From Agromyces terreus (GTDB lineage Bacteria > Actinomycetota > Actinomycetes > Actinomycetales > Microbacteriaceae), in assembly GCF_009749465.1 (NCBI RefSeq), contig NZ_WBIS01000002.1, positions 124,001 to 188,000 on the forward strand: a DNA stretch of 64,000 nt, given 5' to 3'. The notes under the pieces were generated by a model. The model ran no database searches and was not told where the DNA came from. It was given only the letters and a program-made list of their open reading frames with translations. This document shows positions 25,355 to 33,940 of this stretch, piece by piece (positions within the stretch are counted from its first letter, which is position 1; each line of letters begins with the position of its first letter). The position numbers and the translations under genes were made by a program.

Positions 25355-26191
25355 CTAGCTGCGCCCCATGATCTGCCGGTCGTCGTACCAGGGCGCGAGA
25401 CGCTTGCGCAGCACCGAGATCAGGGTGAGCGTCAGGTTCGCGATGATGACCATCACGATGACCATGGCGATCGCCTCGTCCATCTGGAACTGGTAGGCCG
25501 CGAACTCGAGCATGTGGCCGAGCCCGCCGGTGCCGCCGAGGAACTCGCCGAGCACCTCGCCGGTGAAGCCGAGGGCGGCGCCGCGCTGGATGCCGGCCAG
25601 GCTGTACGGCAGCGTCGCCGGCAGGATGACCTTCCAGCCGAGCGCGAGCCCGTTCACGCCGTACACGCGCGAGGCGTTCACGAGCGAGGCGGGCACCGTG
25701 ACGGCGCCCTCCATCGTGTTCAGGATGATCGGGAAGACGGCGAGCAGGAACACGAGCGCGATCTTCGACTCGTTGCCGAGCCCGAGCACGAGGATGAACA
25801 GCGGCGCGAGGGCGACCTTCGGCGTCGAGTAGAGCAGCCACAGGAACGGTGCGACGGTGAACCGCAGCACCGGCGACCAGCCGACCGCGAGCCCGACCGC
25901 CACGCCGACGACGACGGCGAGCACGAGCCCGATCAACAGGTTCTGCATGCTGAACGCGAACGCCTGCCAGAACTCGGGGTCGACGAGCAGTTCCAGGAAG
26001 GACGCGAGCACCGCGGTGGGCGGAGGCAGGAACGCCGCGGGCACGAGGTGCAGCCACGAGACGGCAGCCTCCCAGACGAGCAGGATCCCGGCGATCACCG
26101 CGAGCAGGAGCCACGTCCACTTGCCGGGCCCCGTTCGGCGGCGGCGCGGCGGCGGGGCGTTCAGCGTCTCGATGGAGACCGTGGCGGTCAT
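25355..26191 (-). CDS. ABC transporter permease (second importer)
   Basis: 278 residues, about six membrane helices, BPD_transp_1 type. The coupling helix is near S-R-V-Y-G-V-N-G. The start overlaps the upstream permease stop (ATGA). Last gene of the operon. Together with the next permease and ATPase it forms an importer lacking a binding protein in the operon. Confidence 0.9.
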   Translation of the reverse strand: MTATVSIETLNAPPPRRRRTGPGKWTWLLLAVIAGILLVWEAAVSWLHLVPAAFLPPPTAVLASFLELLVDPEFWQAFAFSMQNLLIGLVLAVVVGVAVGLAVGWSPVLRFTVAPFLWLLYSTPKVALAPLFILVLGLGNESKIALVFLLAVFPIILNTMEGAVTVPASLVNASRVYGVNGLALGWKVILPATLPYSLAGIQRGAALGFTGEVLGEFLGGTGGLGHMLEFAAYQFQMDEAIAMVIVMVIIANLTLTLISVLRKRLAPWYDDRQIMGRS

Positions 26192-27024
26192 CGTCGTGCC
26201 TTCCTGGTCCAGGGGGCGACGCGGCGCTCGATGAGCGTCACGAGCCCGGTCATGCCGACGCTCCAGCAGACGACGACGCCGATCGCGGCGAACGCCTGAT
26301 CGGTCTGGTACGTGTTCGCGGCCCGGATGATGAGGGCGCCCATGCCGCTCGAGGAGCCCGAGAGCTCGGCGACGACCATGCCGATGGTCGCGAGCACCAC
26401 GGCCTGCCGCAGCCCCGCGAAGAGGAACGGCACCGTCGAGGGCAGGAAGACGCGACGGTAGAGGTCGAGCTGGGACCCGCCGTAGACGCGCGCCGCACGC
26501 AGGAGCGACGGGCTCGTCGTGCGCATGCCGGCCGCGATGTTGAGCATGATCGGGAACAGTGCGCTGATCACGACGAGGAAGATGACGGGCCCGATGCCGA
26601 AGCCGAACCACGCCTTCGCGAGCGGCTGGTAGGCGATGGCCGGCGTCGCGTAGATGGTCCACGCGATCGGTCCGACGACCTTGTCGACGGGCAGTGAGGC
26701 GCCCATCAGCAGCCCCACCGGGATGCCCACGATCACCGCGATCGTGAAGCCCGTGAGCCACGCCTGGGCCGAGACCGCGGCGTTGGCCGCGAGCGACCCG
26801 TTCGCGACGATCTCGGCGAACCCCTGCGCGATCGCGAGCGGCGGCGGGAAGAACACCGGGTTGATGATGCCCCAGTAGCCCACGATGAGCTGCCAGAGCA
26901 GCAGCACCACGAAGACCTCGACGGCGATGACCGCGGCCCTGCCGCCGGTGGAGAGCCCGGCGAGCCACCCCGCGAGGCCGCCGCGGGCGACCCTGGGGCC
27001 GCCGGTGGCGAAGAGCACGCTCAT
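26188..27024 (-). CDS. ABC transporter permease (second importer)
   Basis: 278 residues with six predicted membrane segments. The coupling region is A-A-R-V-Y-G-G-S-Q. Overlaps both neighbours by 4 bp (ATGA). Paralogous to the downstream permease, so the channel is probably a heterodimer. Confidence 0.9.
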   Translation of the reverse strand: MSVLFATGGPRVARGGLAGWLAGLSTGGRAAVIAVEVFVVLLLWQLIVGYWGIINPVFFPPPLAIAQGFAEIVANGSLAANAAVSAQAWLTGFTIAVIVGIPVGLLMGASLPVDKVVGPIAWTIYATPAIAYQPLAKAWFGFGIGPVIFLVVISALFPIMLNIAAGMRTTSPSLLRAARVYGGSQLDLYRRVFLPSTVPFLFAGLRQAVVLATIGMVVAELSGSSSGMGALIIRAANTYQTDQAFAAIGVVVCWSVGMTGLVTLIERRVAPWTRKARR

Positions 27025-27866
27025 GAGCCGCCCGCCACCGCGGCCTCGGTCGCCTCGGCCTGGAGCGCGTCCCACAGGTGGTCGCGCAGTTCGAGGAACC
27101 TCGGGTCGCTCTGCACGCTGCGCTCGGAACGGGGCCGGGCGAGCTTCGTCTCGATGACCTCCTTGATCGCGCCGGGGTGGCTCTTGAACACGACGATGCG
27201 GTCGCCGAGCAGGATCGCCTCCTCGATCGAGTGCGTGATGAAGAGCACCGTCTTGCCGGTCGCGGCGATGAGCTTCTCGATCTCGTCGCGCATGACCTCG
27301 CGGGTGAGCGCGTCGACGGCGCCGAGCGGCTCGTCCATGAGCAGGATCCGCGGCTCGGCGACGATCGCGCGGGCGAGCCCGACGCGCTGCTGCATGCCGC
27401 CGGAGAGCTCCTTCGGGTACGAGTTCTCGAAGCCCGAGAGCCCGACGAGCTCGATGGCCTCCTGCACGCGGTCGCGCCATCCGTCGCCCTTGAGGTGCTT
27501 CTGCATCTCGAGGCCGAACTTCACGTTGTCGAAGACCGTGCGCCACGGCAGCAGCGCGTAGTCCTGGAAGACGACCGCCCGGTCGGGGCCGGGGCCCGTC
27601 ACGGGTCGGCCGTCGACGAGCACCTCGCCCGACGTGGGTGCGACGAGACCGGCGACGACGTTCATCACCGTGGTCTTGCCGCACCCCGACGGGCCGAGCA
27701 CGGTGACGAACTCGCCCTCGTGCACGTCGAGGTTCACCCCCTCGACGGCCGTGAGCGTGGCCCCCGTGCGCGCGACGTGGTAGCTGACCGTGAGGTCGCG
27801 TACCGAGATCAGGGGGGCGGATGCCGCGGGCTCGTCCCGTTCGGCGGTCGGGGTCGTCATCGTCAT
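27021..27866 (-). CDS. ABC transporter ATP-binding protein (second importer)
   Basis: 281 residues. Walker A G-P-S-G-C-G-K-T-T, signature L-S-G-G-M-Q-Q-R, Walker B I-L-L-M-D-E-P-L-G-A-V-D and the switch histidine in I-T-H-S are intact. A second ATG at 27860 is an alternative start. TauB/SsuB-like, which fits NMT1-type binding proteins such as the one at 23037. Confidence 0.92.
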   Translation of the reverse strand: MTMTTPTAERDEPAASAPLISVRDLTVSYHVARTGATLTAVEGVNLDVHEGEFVTVLGPSGCGKTTVMNVVAGLVAPTSGEVLVDGRPVTGPGPDRAVVFQDYALLPWRTVFDNVKFGLEMQKHLKGDGWRDRVQEAIELVGLSGFENSYPKELSGGMQQRVGLARAIVAEPRILLMDEPLGAVDALTREVMRDEIEKLIAATGKTVLFITHSIEEAILLGDRIVVFKSHPGAIKEVIETKLARPRSERSVQSDPRFLELRDHLWDALQAEATEAAVAGGS

Positions 27867-27931
27867 CGTCCTTCTCTCTCTCGCACTCGCGGGTACCTCG
27901 TCGTCTCACAGGGCGGGGCGGATGCCGCGCC

Positions 27932-28906
27932 TCAGCGCAGCTTCGGCAGCACCTCGTTGCCCAGCAGTTCGATCTGCTCGAAGAAGCGGTCGAACTTGAA
28001 CCGGAAGTCGAACACGAGGTGGTCGACGCCGGTCGCCTGGAACTTCTTGATCTCCTCGACGGCCTCGTCGGGGTTGCCGACGATGAGCTGGCCCTCGAGG
28101 TCCTCGACGGTCTCGAAGACGCCCGACGGCGGCTTGACCGCGAACTTCGCCTTGTTCGCCCAGGCGAGCAGGCCGGGGACGTTGACATCCTTCAGCGCCT
28201 CCTCGCGGGTCTCCTCGATCGAGGTCGGCGGGATCACGCCGACGGTCGGCATGGGCCGGCCCGAGGCATCCGTCATCTCCTTCATGACGCCCATGCGCTT
28301 CTCGATGGAGGCCAGCGAGATGCGGCCGGGCATCCAGCCGTCGGCGTACTCGGCCGCGAGGCGGGCCGACCGCGGGGTGGCGCCGCAGTACCAGAACGGC
28401 ACGCGGCCGCCGACGGGCTTGGGCTCGATGGTGACGTTCTCGAAGGAGAAGATGCCGTCGTCGTAGGTGACGTCGTTCTCGGTGAAGACGCGCTTCAGGA
28501 TCTCGGCGTTCGAGCGCACCATCTCGACGCGGTCCATGTCGCCCCAGCCGATGGCGTCGAACTCGTGGTCGAAGGTGCCGGCGCCGAAGCCGAGGATGAG
28601 GCGCGGGCCGAGCAGCTGCGTCATGGTGCCGGCCATGAGCGCCGTCACGAGCGGGTGGCGGAACGGGATGAGCGAGCCGGTGCCGAGCTCGAGCTTCTCG
28701 GTGACGGCGCCGATCGCGGTGAGCGTGGTGAGCGCGTCGTAGAACGTGCGGTTCGGCTTCTCCATCTCGCCGTGGGGCTCGAAGACGAGGTGGTCGCGGA
28801 CCCACACGGAGTCGAAGCCGAGCTCCTCGGCGCGCTTGGAGCCCTCGAGGAGCTTCTCCTTGCTCGCCTGTTCGCCGAAGTGCGGCAGCAGCAGACCGAA
28901 TTTCAT
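27932..28906 (-). CDS. LLM-class (F420-type) oxidoreductase, second catabolic operon
   Basis: 324 residues, TIM-barrel luciferase-like protein, M-K-F-G-L-L-L-P-H-F-G start, G-F-G-A-G-T-F-D in the cofactor region. Located 2 bp after the stop of the cyclic amidohydrolase gene. Predicted single-component F420 (or flavin) enzyme acting on the same ring that the amidohydrolase opens. It differs clearly from the LLM protein of the pyrimidine operon. Confidence 0.85.
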   Translation of the reverse strand: MKFGLLLPHFGEQASKEKLLEGSKRAEELGFDSVWVRDHLVFEPHGEMEKPNRTFYDALTTLTAIGAVTEKLELGTGSLIPFRHPLVTALMAGTMTQLLGPRLILGFGAGTFDHEFDAIGWGDMDRVEMVRSNAEILKRVFTENDVTYDDGIFSFENVTIEPKPVGGRVPFWYCGATPRSARLAAEYADGWMPGRISLASIEKRMGVMKEMTDASGRPMPTVGVIPPTSIEETREEALKDVNVPGLLAWANKAKFAVKPPSGVFETVEDLEGQLIVGNPDEAVEEIKKFQATGVDHLVFDFRFKFDRFFEQIELLGNEVLPKLR

Positions 28907-28908
28907 GG

Positions 28909-30321
28909 TCAGTTCCCTTCCGTTGCGGCCAGTTCGGCCGGTCGTGCGGCCGGAGCGGCCGCGAGCTTCCCGAAACCGGGCTCGCCGACGACGACGCCGT
29001 CGGCGTACACGTCCTGGCCGCGGACGATCGTGCGCTCGATGCGCGCGCTGATGGTGCGGCCGTTGTACGGCGTCCAGCCCGTCTTCGACAGCACGTCGTC
29101 GTCGGTGATGGTCCACTCGTGGTTCATGTCGGCGATCACGATGTCGGCGTCGGCGCCGACGGTGAGCGCGCCCTTGATGCCCGCCAGGCCGAACTTGTCG
29201 GCCGGGATCTCGGCGACCATCTCGACGACGCGGTCGAGTTCGAGGCGGCCCTGGTTCACGGCGTCGAGGAAGAGCTCGTAGTAGTACTGGATGCCGGGGG
29301 TGCCCGTGTGGGCGCTCCACATCTGCGTCCAGCCGATCTCCTTCTCCTCGCGCGTGTGCGGGGCGTGGTCGGAGCTCGCGATGTCGATGGTGCCGTCGCG
29401 CATGCCCTCCCAGATCGCGGCGCGGTTCTCGTCGGGCACCCAGTACGACAGCGCGTACGGCCCGAGCGTCTGCACGTCGTCCCACGTGGAGAGGAACGGC
29501 GCCCAGTGGTTGACCTCGCAGGTCACGTCGACGCCGGCGGCCTTGGCGCGGCGCACGGCCTCGATGGATCGGCGCGTCTGGATGTGCGCGATGTGGACGG
29601 GGCATCCGGATGCCTCGGCCAGCCGCAGCACGACGTCGATCGCGGTGTCCCAGATGACGCCCTCGCGCGCGGCGTACGCCGAGGCGTAGCCCTCGGGCGT
29701 GTTGTCGCCGCTCGCGAGCACCGCGCCCTCGATGTAGTCCATGAGCTTCTGGTCGTGCGGGTGGATGATGAACCGCTTGCCGGTGGGGGCGATCCGATCC
29801 ATGATCTGCAGCAGGTGGCCGTGGTCGTGGATGCCGGTGCCCGACGGGTGCGGGTAGTCGCGGCCCGTGTCGACGACCATGTAGATCTTGTAGGCGTTGA
29901 TGCCCATCTCGGCCATGGGCACGATGTCGTCGAACTTCGTCGGCGCCGGGTTGTGGTTCCAGTCGACGATCGACGAGGTCGCGTAGCGCTCGAACACGTC
30001 GGTGAGGGTCGCGACGTCGACGGTCGGGGGCTTCAGGTTCGGCATCCCGAACATCGTGGTCACGCCGCCGGCCGCGGCCTGCCGGCTGGTGGTGAGCACG
30101 TCGTCCTTGTGCTCGTAGCCGGGCTCGCGGGTGTGCACGTGCACGTCGACCATGCCGGGCAGCACGAGCCGGCCGGATGCGTCGATGGTGCGCCTGGCGT
30201 CGACGGCGACGTCTCGGGCGACGACGCCGGCCACCTTGCCGCCGTGCACGAGCAGGTCGCCCGCGACGGGGCCGCTCGGGGTGACGACGGTGCCGCCGGT
30301 GATTCTGAGGTCGATGCTCAC
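28909..30321 (-). CDS. Cyclic amidohydrolase (dihydroorotase/allantoinase/dihydropyrimidinase type)
   Basis: 470 residues from the GTG at 30321, which overlaps the stop of the alpha/beta hydrolase (GTGA). Complete binuclear site: His61/His63 (D-V-H-V-H-T-R-E-P-G), Lys145 (A-Y-K-I-Y-M), His187/His189, His243/His246 and Asp318 (S-S-D-H-A-P-H). The R-E-P-G motif is the dihydroorotase/allantoinase form rather than hydantoinase. Substrate probably a cyclic amide or imide produced by the LLM enzyme. Not a housekeeping pyrC by context. Confidence 0.88.
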   Translation of the reverse strand: MSIDLRITGGTVVTPSGPVAGDLLVHGGKVAGVVARDVAVDARRTIDASGRLVLPGMVDVHVHTREPGYEHKDDVLTTSRQAAAGGVTTMFGMPNLKPPTVDVATLTDVFERYATSSIVDWNHNPAPTKFDDIVPMAEMGINAYKIYMVVDTGRDYPHPSGTGIHDHGHLLQIMDRIAPTGKRFIIHPHDQKLMDYIEGAVLASGDNTPEGYASAYAAREGVIWDTAIDVVLRLAEASGCPVHIAHIQTRRSIEAVRRAKAAGVDVTCEVNHWAPFLSTWDDVQTLGPYALSYWVPDENRAAIWEGMRDGTIDIASSDHAPHTREEKEIGWTQMWSAHTGTPGIQYYYELFLDAVNQGRLELDRVVEMVAEIPADKFGLAGIKGALTVGADADIVIADMNHEWTITDDDVLSKTGWTPYNGRTISARIERTIVRGQDVYADGVVVGEPGFGKLAAAPAARPAELAATEGN

Positions 30322-31283
30322 TGTCCTGCCTCCATGCGTGGTGCCTCCAGGTGTTCGATGGACTCGCCGGACTGCGGCGAGTCGGTGGTGCGGATGTCGA
30401 CGTCGCTCGGCCGCACGTGGCGGTCGAACCAGTCGACGATGCGCGGGGTGGTCTGCTCCCAGTAGCGGTCGTATGCCGCGTAGTGGGTGGTGTGCCGCTG
30501 CATGATGAGCTGCTTCGGCCCCTTGGCCGCGGTGTAGAGCGCCTCGGCGTGGTCGGTGGGCGTCGTCGCGTCGCCCTCGACGCCGATCACGAGGAGCGGC
30601 GTGGTGAGACGCTCGGCGGCGTCGATCGGGCGGTAGGCGAGGATCTCCTCGGCGCACGAGAGCGGGATGGCGCTCGGGATGCGGTCGTCGACGTCGGCCT
30701 TGATGGTCGTGGCCCGGCGCTCGGGCGTCGGCACCATGATCTCCTCGCGCGGGTGCACGAGCCGCCCCGCCCCGGTGGCGACGCGGAGCCTGCGGTCCTC
30801 GTCGAGGCTCGCGAGGAAGGCCAGCCACTCGTGCTCCTGGCGCATGCGGTGCAGCCAGTCGGCGCCGTCGGCGACGGGCACCTGGCTGACGGCCGCACGG
30901 ACGCGGGGGTCGGCGCCCGCGAGGAGCACGGCGTTGCCGCCGCCGGTGCCGCCCGTGCCGAACACGCCGATCGCGTCGGCGATCACGTCGTCGCGGGTCG
31001 TGAGGTAGGTCACGGCGTTGACGAGGTCCTGGAGCTGGCGGGCGGGCGAGAGGATGCCGCGGTCGCCCTCGGAGTCGCCGAAGCCGCGGTAGTCGAAGAT
31101 GAGCACGGCGAAGCCGGCGGCGACGAGCGCCTCGTGGTAGCGCACGTAGAGCTTGGCGTCCTTCAGGCCGAGCCAGCCCGGGCCCTGCACGATCGCGCGG
31201 TGGGGGCCGGGGGTCTCTGGGGTGCGCCAGATGGCGGCGAGCCGGTCGCCTTCGCTGGTGAACTCGACGTTCGTGGTCTTCAT
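30318..31283 (-). CDS. Alpha/beta-hydrolase-fold protein with Thr in place of nucleophile Ser
   Basis: 321 residues, resembling Xaa-Pro peptidase/dienelactone-hydrolase-type folds (F-D-Y-R-G-F-G-D-S-E-G strand and loop). At the nucleophile elbow the sequence is F-G-T-G-G-T-G-G-G, so the G-x-S-x-G serine is missing and Thr113 occupies its place. A later G-D-A-T-T-P and R-H-T-T-H could supply Asp and His. First gene of the operon. The tandem palindromes lie about 140-175 bp upstream. Confidence 0.82.
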   Translation of the reverse strand: MKTTNVEFTSEGDRLAAIWRTPETPGPHRAIVQGPGWLGLKDAKLYVRYHEALVAAGFAVLIFDYRGFGDSEGDRGILSPARQLQDLVNAVTYLTTRDDVIADAIGVFGTGGTGGGNAVLLAGADPRVRAAVSQVPVADGADWLHRMRQEHEWLAFLASLDEDRRLRVATGAGRLVHPREEIMVPTPERRATTIKADVDDRIPSAIPLSCAEEILAYRPIDAAERLTTPLLVIGVEGDATTPTDHAEALYTAAKGPKQLIMQRHTTHYAAYDRYWEQTTPRIVDWFDRHVRPSDVDIRTTDSPQSGESIEHLEAPRMEAGQ

Positions 31284-31422
31284 GTGGTGCTGGTCCTCTC
31301 GGATCTCGTCGCTGCGGAGCGGCGGAGGTGCAGTGCGCGGGACCCGGGACGCGGTCGGGCGATTCGCCGCCCGGTGGTCCGGATCGGATGCTCCGATTCG
31401 GCCCGCGCTGTCATCATGACGT

Positions 31423-31457
31423 AAATTGGATCCAGAATCCAGTATTGATTCAGAATC
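31423..31457. promoter_or_regulatory. Tandem GntR-type operator candidates between divergent operons
   Basis: 31423-31438 matches 13 of 16 positions of the palindrome ATTCTGGATCCAGAAT found before the GntR gene. GATCCAGAATC (31429-31439) and the palindrome GATTCAGAATC (31447-31457) are spaced 18 bp start to start, on nearly the same helix face. The 294-bp gap also carries promoters for the catabolic operon (minus) and the F420-0 transporter (plus), so both could be controlled. Confidence 0.65.
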
Positions 31458-31577
31458 GACGCCAGTCGTAGGATGAACCCGACCGCCGATCCGCTCTGAT
31501 CGGTTGTGATGGCCCGGGATTGGGCCGTGAGTCGTCGACATCTGTCGAAGTCCGCACCGAACCGTCCCGGAGGAATC

Positions 31578-32804
31578 ATGCCCATCTCCCGTCACGCCGC
31601 CCCCCGGTCGAGCAGCCCCGCCGACACAACCCGCCGGTCGAGGAGGCGCGCCAGCGCCGAACGCCGGTCGAGGAGGCGCGCCAGCGCCGTCTCGAGACCC
31701 GCCGAGTCCGCCCCCCGGTCGAGCAGCCCCGCCGACACCACCCGCCGGTCGAGGAGGCGCGCCAGCGCCGTCTCGAGACCCGCCGACCCCCGCCCCGCCC
31801 CCCTCCGCCGCCCGGCCGTCGGCGCCGCACTGCTCGTGGGCGCCGTCATCCTCACCGGCTGCGCGAGCCCCACCGCCGCCTCGCCCGCCGCCACGCCCGT
31901 CGCCGACGACGCCTCGGCCGCGGCATCCGGCTACCCCATCACGGTCGACAACTGCGGCACGGAGGTCACCCTCGAGGCCGCCCCCGAGCGGGTGCTCACC
32001 GTCAAGTCCTCGACGCTCGAGCTCATGCTCGCCCTCGGTCTCGCCGACCGGGTCATCGGCTCGGCCTTCAGCGACGGCCCCGTGCCCGACGAGTACGCCG
32101 ACGCGGCATCCGGCATCGACGTCGTCTCCGACAAAGTGCCCTCGCAGGAGGCCACGCTCGCCCTCGAGCCCGACCTCGTCTTCGCCGGCTGGGAGTCGAA
32201 CCTCTCGGCCGAGGGCGCCGGCGAGCGCGACGCCCTCGCGAAGCTCGGCGTCGCGAGCTACGTCGCCCCCGCGGCGTGCAAGGAGGAGGGCTACATGCCC
32301 GATCCGCTCACGTTCGACGAGGTCTTCCGCGAGTTCGGCGAGGCAGGCGACCTCTTCGGTGTTCCGGATGCCGCGGCCGACCTGGTCGCCGAGCAGCGCG
32401 CCGACCTCGACGCGATCGAGCCGAACGACGACGGCCTCACCGCCCTCTGGTACAGCTCGGGAGACGACACGCCCTACGTAGGGGCCGGCATCGGAGCGCC
32501 GCAGATGATCATGGGCGCCGCCGGGCTCGACAACATCGCGAAGGACGTGCACGACACGTGGACCTCGATGAGCTGGGAGGCGATCGTCGACGCGAACCCC
32601 GACGTCATCGTGCTGGTGGATGCCGCGTGGAACACGGCCGACCAGAAGATCGCGCACCTCGAGTCGAACCCCGCGACCGCGGAACTGCCGGCCGTGAAGG
32701 AGCAGCGGTACGTCGTGCTCGACTTCCCGTCGACCGAGGCCGGCGTGCGCAACGTCGGCGCCGTGGCCTCGACGGTCGAGCAACTCGGGGCCCTGGGCTT
32801 CTGA
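31578..32804 (+). CDS. Putative F420-0 ABC transporter substrate-binding lipoprotein with repeat-derived N-terminal extension
   Basis: 408 residues from the ATG at 31578, which has GGAGG at 31569. The C-terminal 300 residues are an FecB/BtuF-type binding protein. With the permease, ATPase and F420 genes nearby it matches what is annotated in actinobacteria as the F420-0 transporter binding protein. Siderophore or cobamide uptake is the alternative. The hydrophobic stretch and lipobox L-T-G-C place the lipid cysteine at residue 95, because about 60 preceding residues are encoded by REP-like repeats (S-R-R-R-A-S-A units). Such a long n-region is abnormal. Confidence 0.82.
   Translation: MPISRHAAPRSSSPADTTRRSRRRASAERRSRRRASAVSRPAESAPRSSSPADTTRRSRRRASAVSRPADPRPAPLRRPAVGAALLVGAVILTGCASPTAASPAATPVADDASAAASGYPITVDNCGTEVTLEAAPERVLTVKSSTLELMLALGLADRVIGSAFSDGPVPDEYADAASGIDVVSDKVPSQEATLALEPDLVFAGWESNLSAEGAGERDALAKLGVASYVAPAACKEEGYMPDPLTFDEVFREFGEAGDLFGVPDAAADLVAEQRADLDAIEPNDDGLTALWYSSGDDTPYVGAGIGAPQMIMGAAGLDNIAKDVHDTWTSMSWEAIVDANPDVIVLVDAAWNTADQKIAHLESNPATAELPAVKEQRYVVLDFPSTEAGVRNVGAVASTVEQLGALGF
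31604..31786. repeat. REP-like repeats inside the start of the F420-0 binding-protein gene
   Basis: CCGGTCGAGCAGCCCCGCCGACAC is followed by CCGGTCGAGGAGGCGCGCCAGCGCC; this pair occurs twice (from about 31604 and 31714), with an extra copy of the second part and CTCGAGACC ends. The whole block is open in frame with the lipoprotein. It is the longest coding instance of the family here. Confidence 0.88.
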
Positions 32805-33940
32805 TGCGCGTCGCCGGTCGAGGAGCGAGCGCAGCGAGCGTCTCGAGACCAGACGCAGCATCCCCGGATGCAGGGTCTCGATACGGCGCCGGGGCGCCTA
32901 CTCGACCGGCGGGTGTCGGGCGCCCCGTCGCATGGGGCCTGCTCCTCGCGGCGGTGCTCGCGGCATCCGTCATCGTCGCGGTCACGATCGGACCCGCGCC
33001 GATCGCACCGGCCGACGTGTTCGCGAGCATCGCCGCGCACCTGGGGTTCGGCGATCCGACCCTCACCACGATCCGCGACGGCATCGTCTGGGAGCTCCGG
33101 ATGCCCCGCGTGCTCACCGCCGCGGCGGTCGGGGCCGGGCTCGCGCTGTGCGGCGCCGTCATGCAGGCGGTCACCCGCAACTCCCTCGCGGACCCGTACC
33201 TGCTCGGCCTCTCGTCGGGCGCCTCGGTCGGCGCGGTCGTCGTCATCGTGCTCGGCATCGGGCTGCTGCTGCCGCTCGCCGCGTTCGCGGGCGCGCTCGC
33301 CGCCCTCGTCGCGACCCTCGCGCTGGCGATGTCCGCGTCGGCGCGATCGGGTCGCGGCTCGCGGCTCGACCCGACCACGACGGTGCTCGCGGGCGTCGCC
33401 GTCTCGAGCGTGTTCGGCGCGATCACGAGCCTCGTGATCTTCTGGAGCGCGACCGGCGACAGCTACCGCGAGATCCTCAACTGGCTGCTCGGCTCCCTCG
33501 CGGGCACCGACTGGAGCTCGGTCGCGATCAGCGGCGTCGCCCTCGTCGCGGTCGGCGTGCCGCTGCTCGCGAGCGCGCGCACGCTCGACGCGTTCGGGCT
33601 CGGCGAGGCCGGTGCCGCGGCACTCGGCGTGCACGTGGCACGCTCCCGCATGCTGCTGCTCGGCGGCACGGCGCTGCTCACCGGCGCGCTCGTCGCGGTG
33701 AGCGGGTCGATCGGCTTCGTCGGGCTCGTGCTCCCCCACGCCGTGCGGCTGGTGACCGGCCCCGGCCACCGCGCGCTGCTGCCGCTGTCGGCCCTCGCGG
33801 GCGCGATCTTCCTCGTCTGGGCCGACACCGCGGCCCGCACCCTGTTCGACCCGCGCGAACTGCCGGTCGGCGTCATCACCGCACTGGTCGGCGGACCCGT
33901 CTTCGCCTGGCTGCTGCTCCGCACGAGGAGGACCGCATGA
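32804..33940 (+). CDS. F420-0 ABC transporter permease (FecCD type)
   Basis: 378 residues, start overlapping the upstream stop as TGATG. FecCD fold with about nine to ten helices; family marks include R-M-P-R-V-L-T-A-A-A-V-G-A-G-L-A-L-C-G and G-F-V-G-L-V-L-P-H. The first 38 or so residues are encoded by a REP-like element, and the hydrophobic part starts only after them. Forms the membrane channel with the flanking binding protein and ATPase. Confidence 0.87.
   Translation: MRVAGRGASAASVSRPDAASPDAGSRYGAGAPTRPAGVGRPVAWGLLLAAVLAASVIVAVTIGPAPIAPADVFASIAAHLGFGDPTLTTIRDGIVWELRMPRVLTAAAVGAGLALCGAVMQAVTRNSLADPYLLGLSSGASVGAVVVIVLGIGLLLPLAAFAGALAALVATLALAMSASARSGRGSRLDPTTTVLAGVAVSSVFGAITSLVIFWSATGDSYREILNWLLGSLAGTDWSSVAISGVALVAVGVPLLASARTLDAFGLGEAGAAALGVHVARSRMLLLGGTALLTGALVAVSGSIGFVGLVLPHAVRLVTGPGHRALLPLSALAGAIFLVWADTAARTLFDPRELPVGVITALVGGPVFAWLLLRTRRTA
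32813..32910. repeat. REP-like element in the permease 5' coding region
   Basis: Starts GCCGGTCGAGGAGCGAGCGC, passes GTCTCGAGACC and GGTCTCGATAC and ends CTCGACCGGC, a full palindromic element. It is in frame with the permease from residue 4 to about 36. Confidence 0.85.

Noticed and set aside
28909..30321. Housekeeping dihydroorotase (pyrC)
   Set aside because: The active site would fit, but it sits in an operon with LLM and ABC genes and not with pyrB/carAB, so a catabolic cyclic amidohydrolase is preferred.
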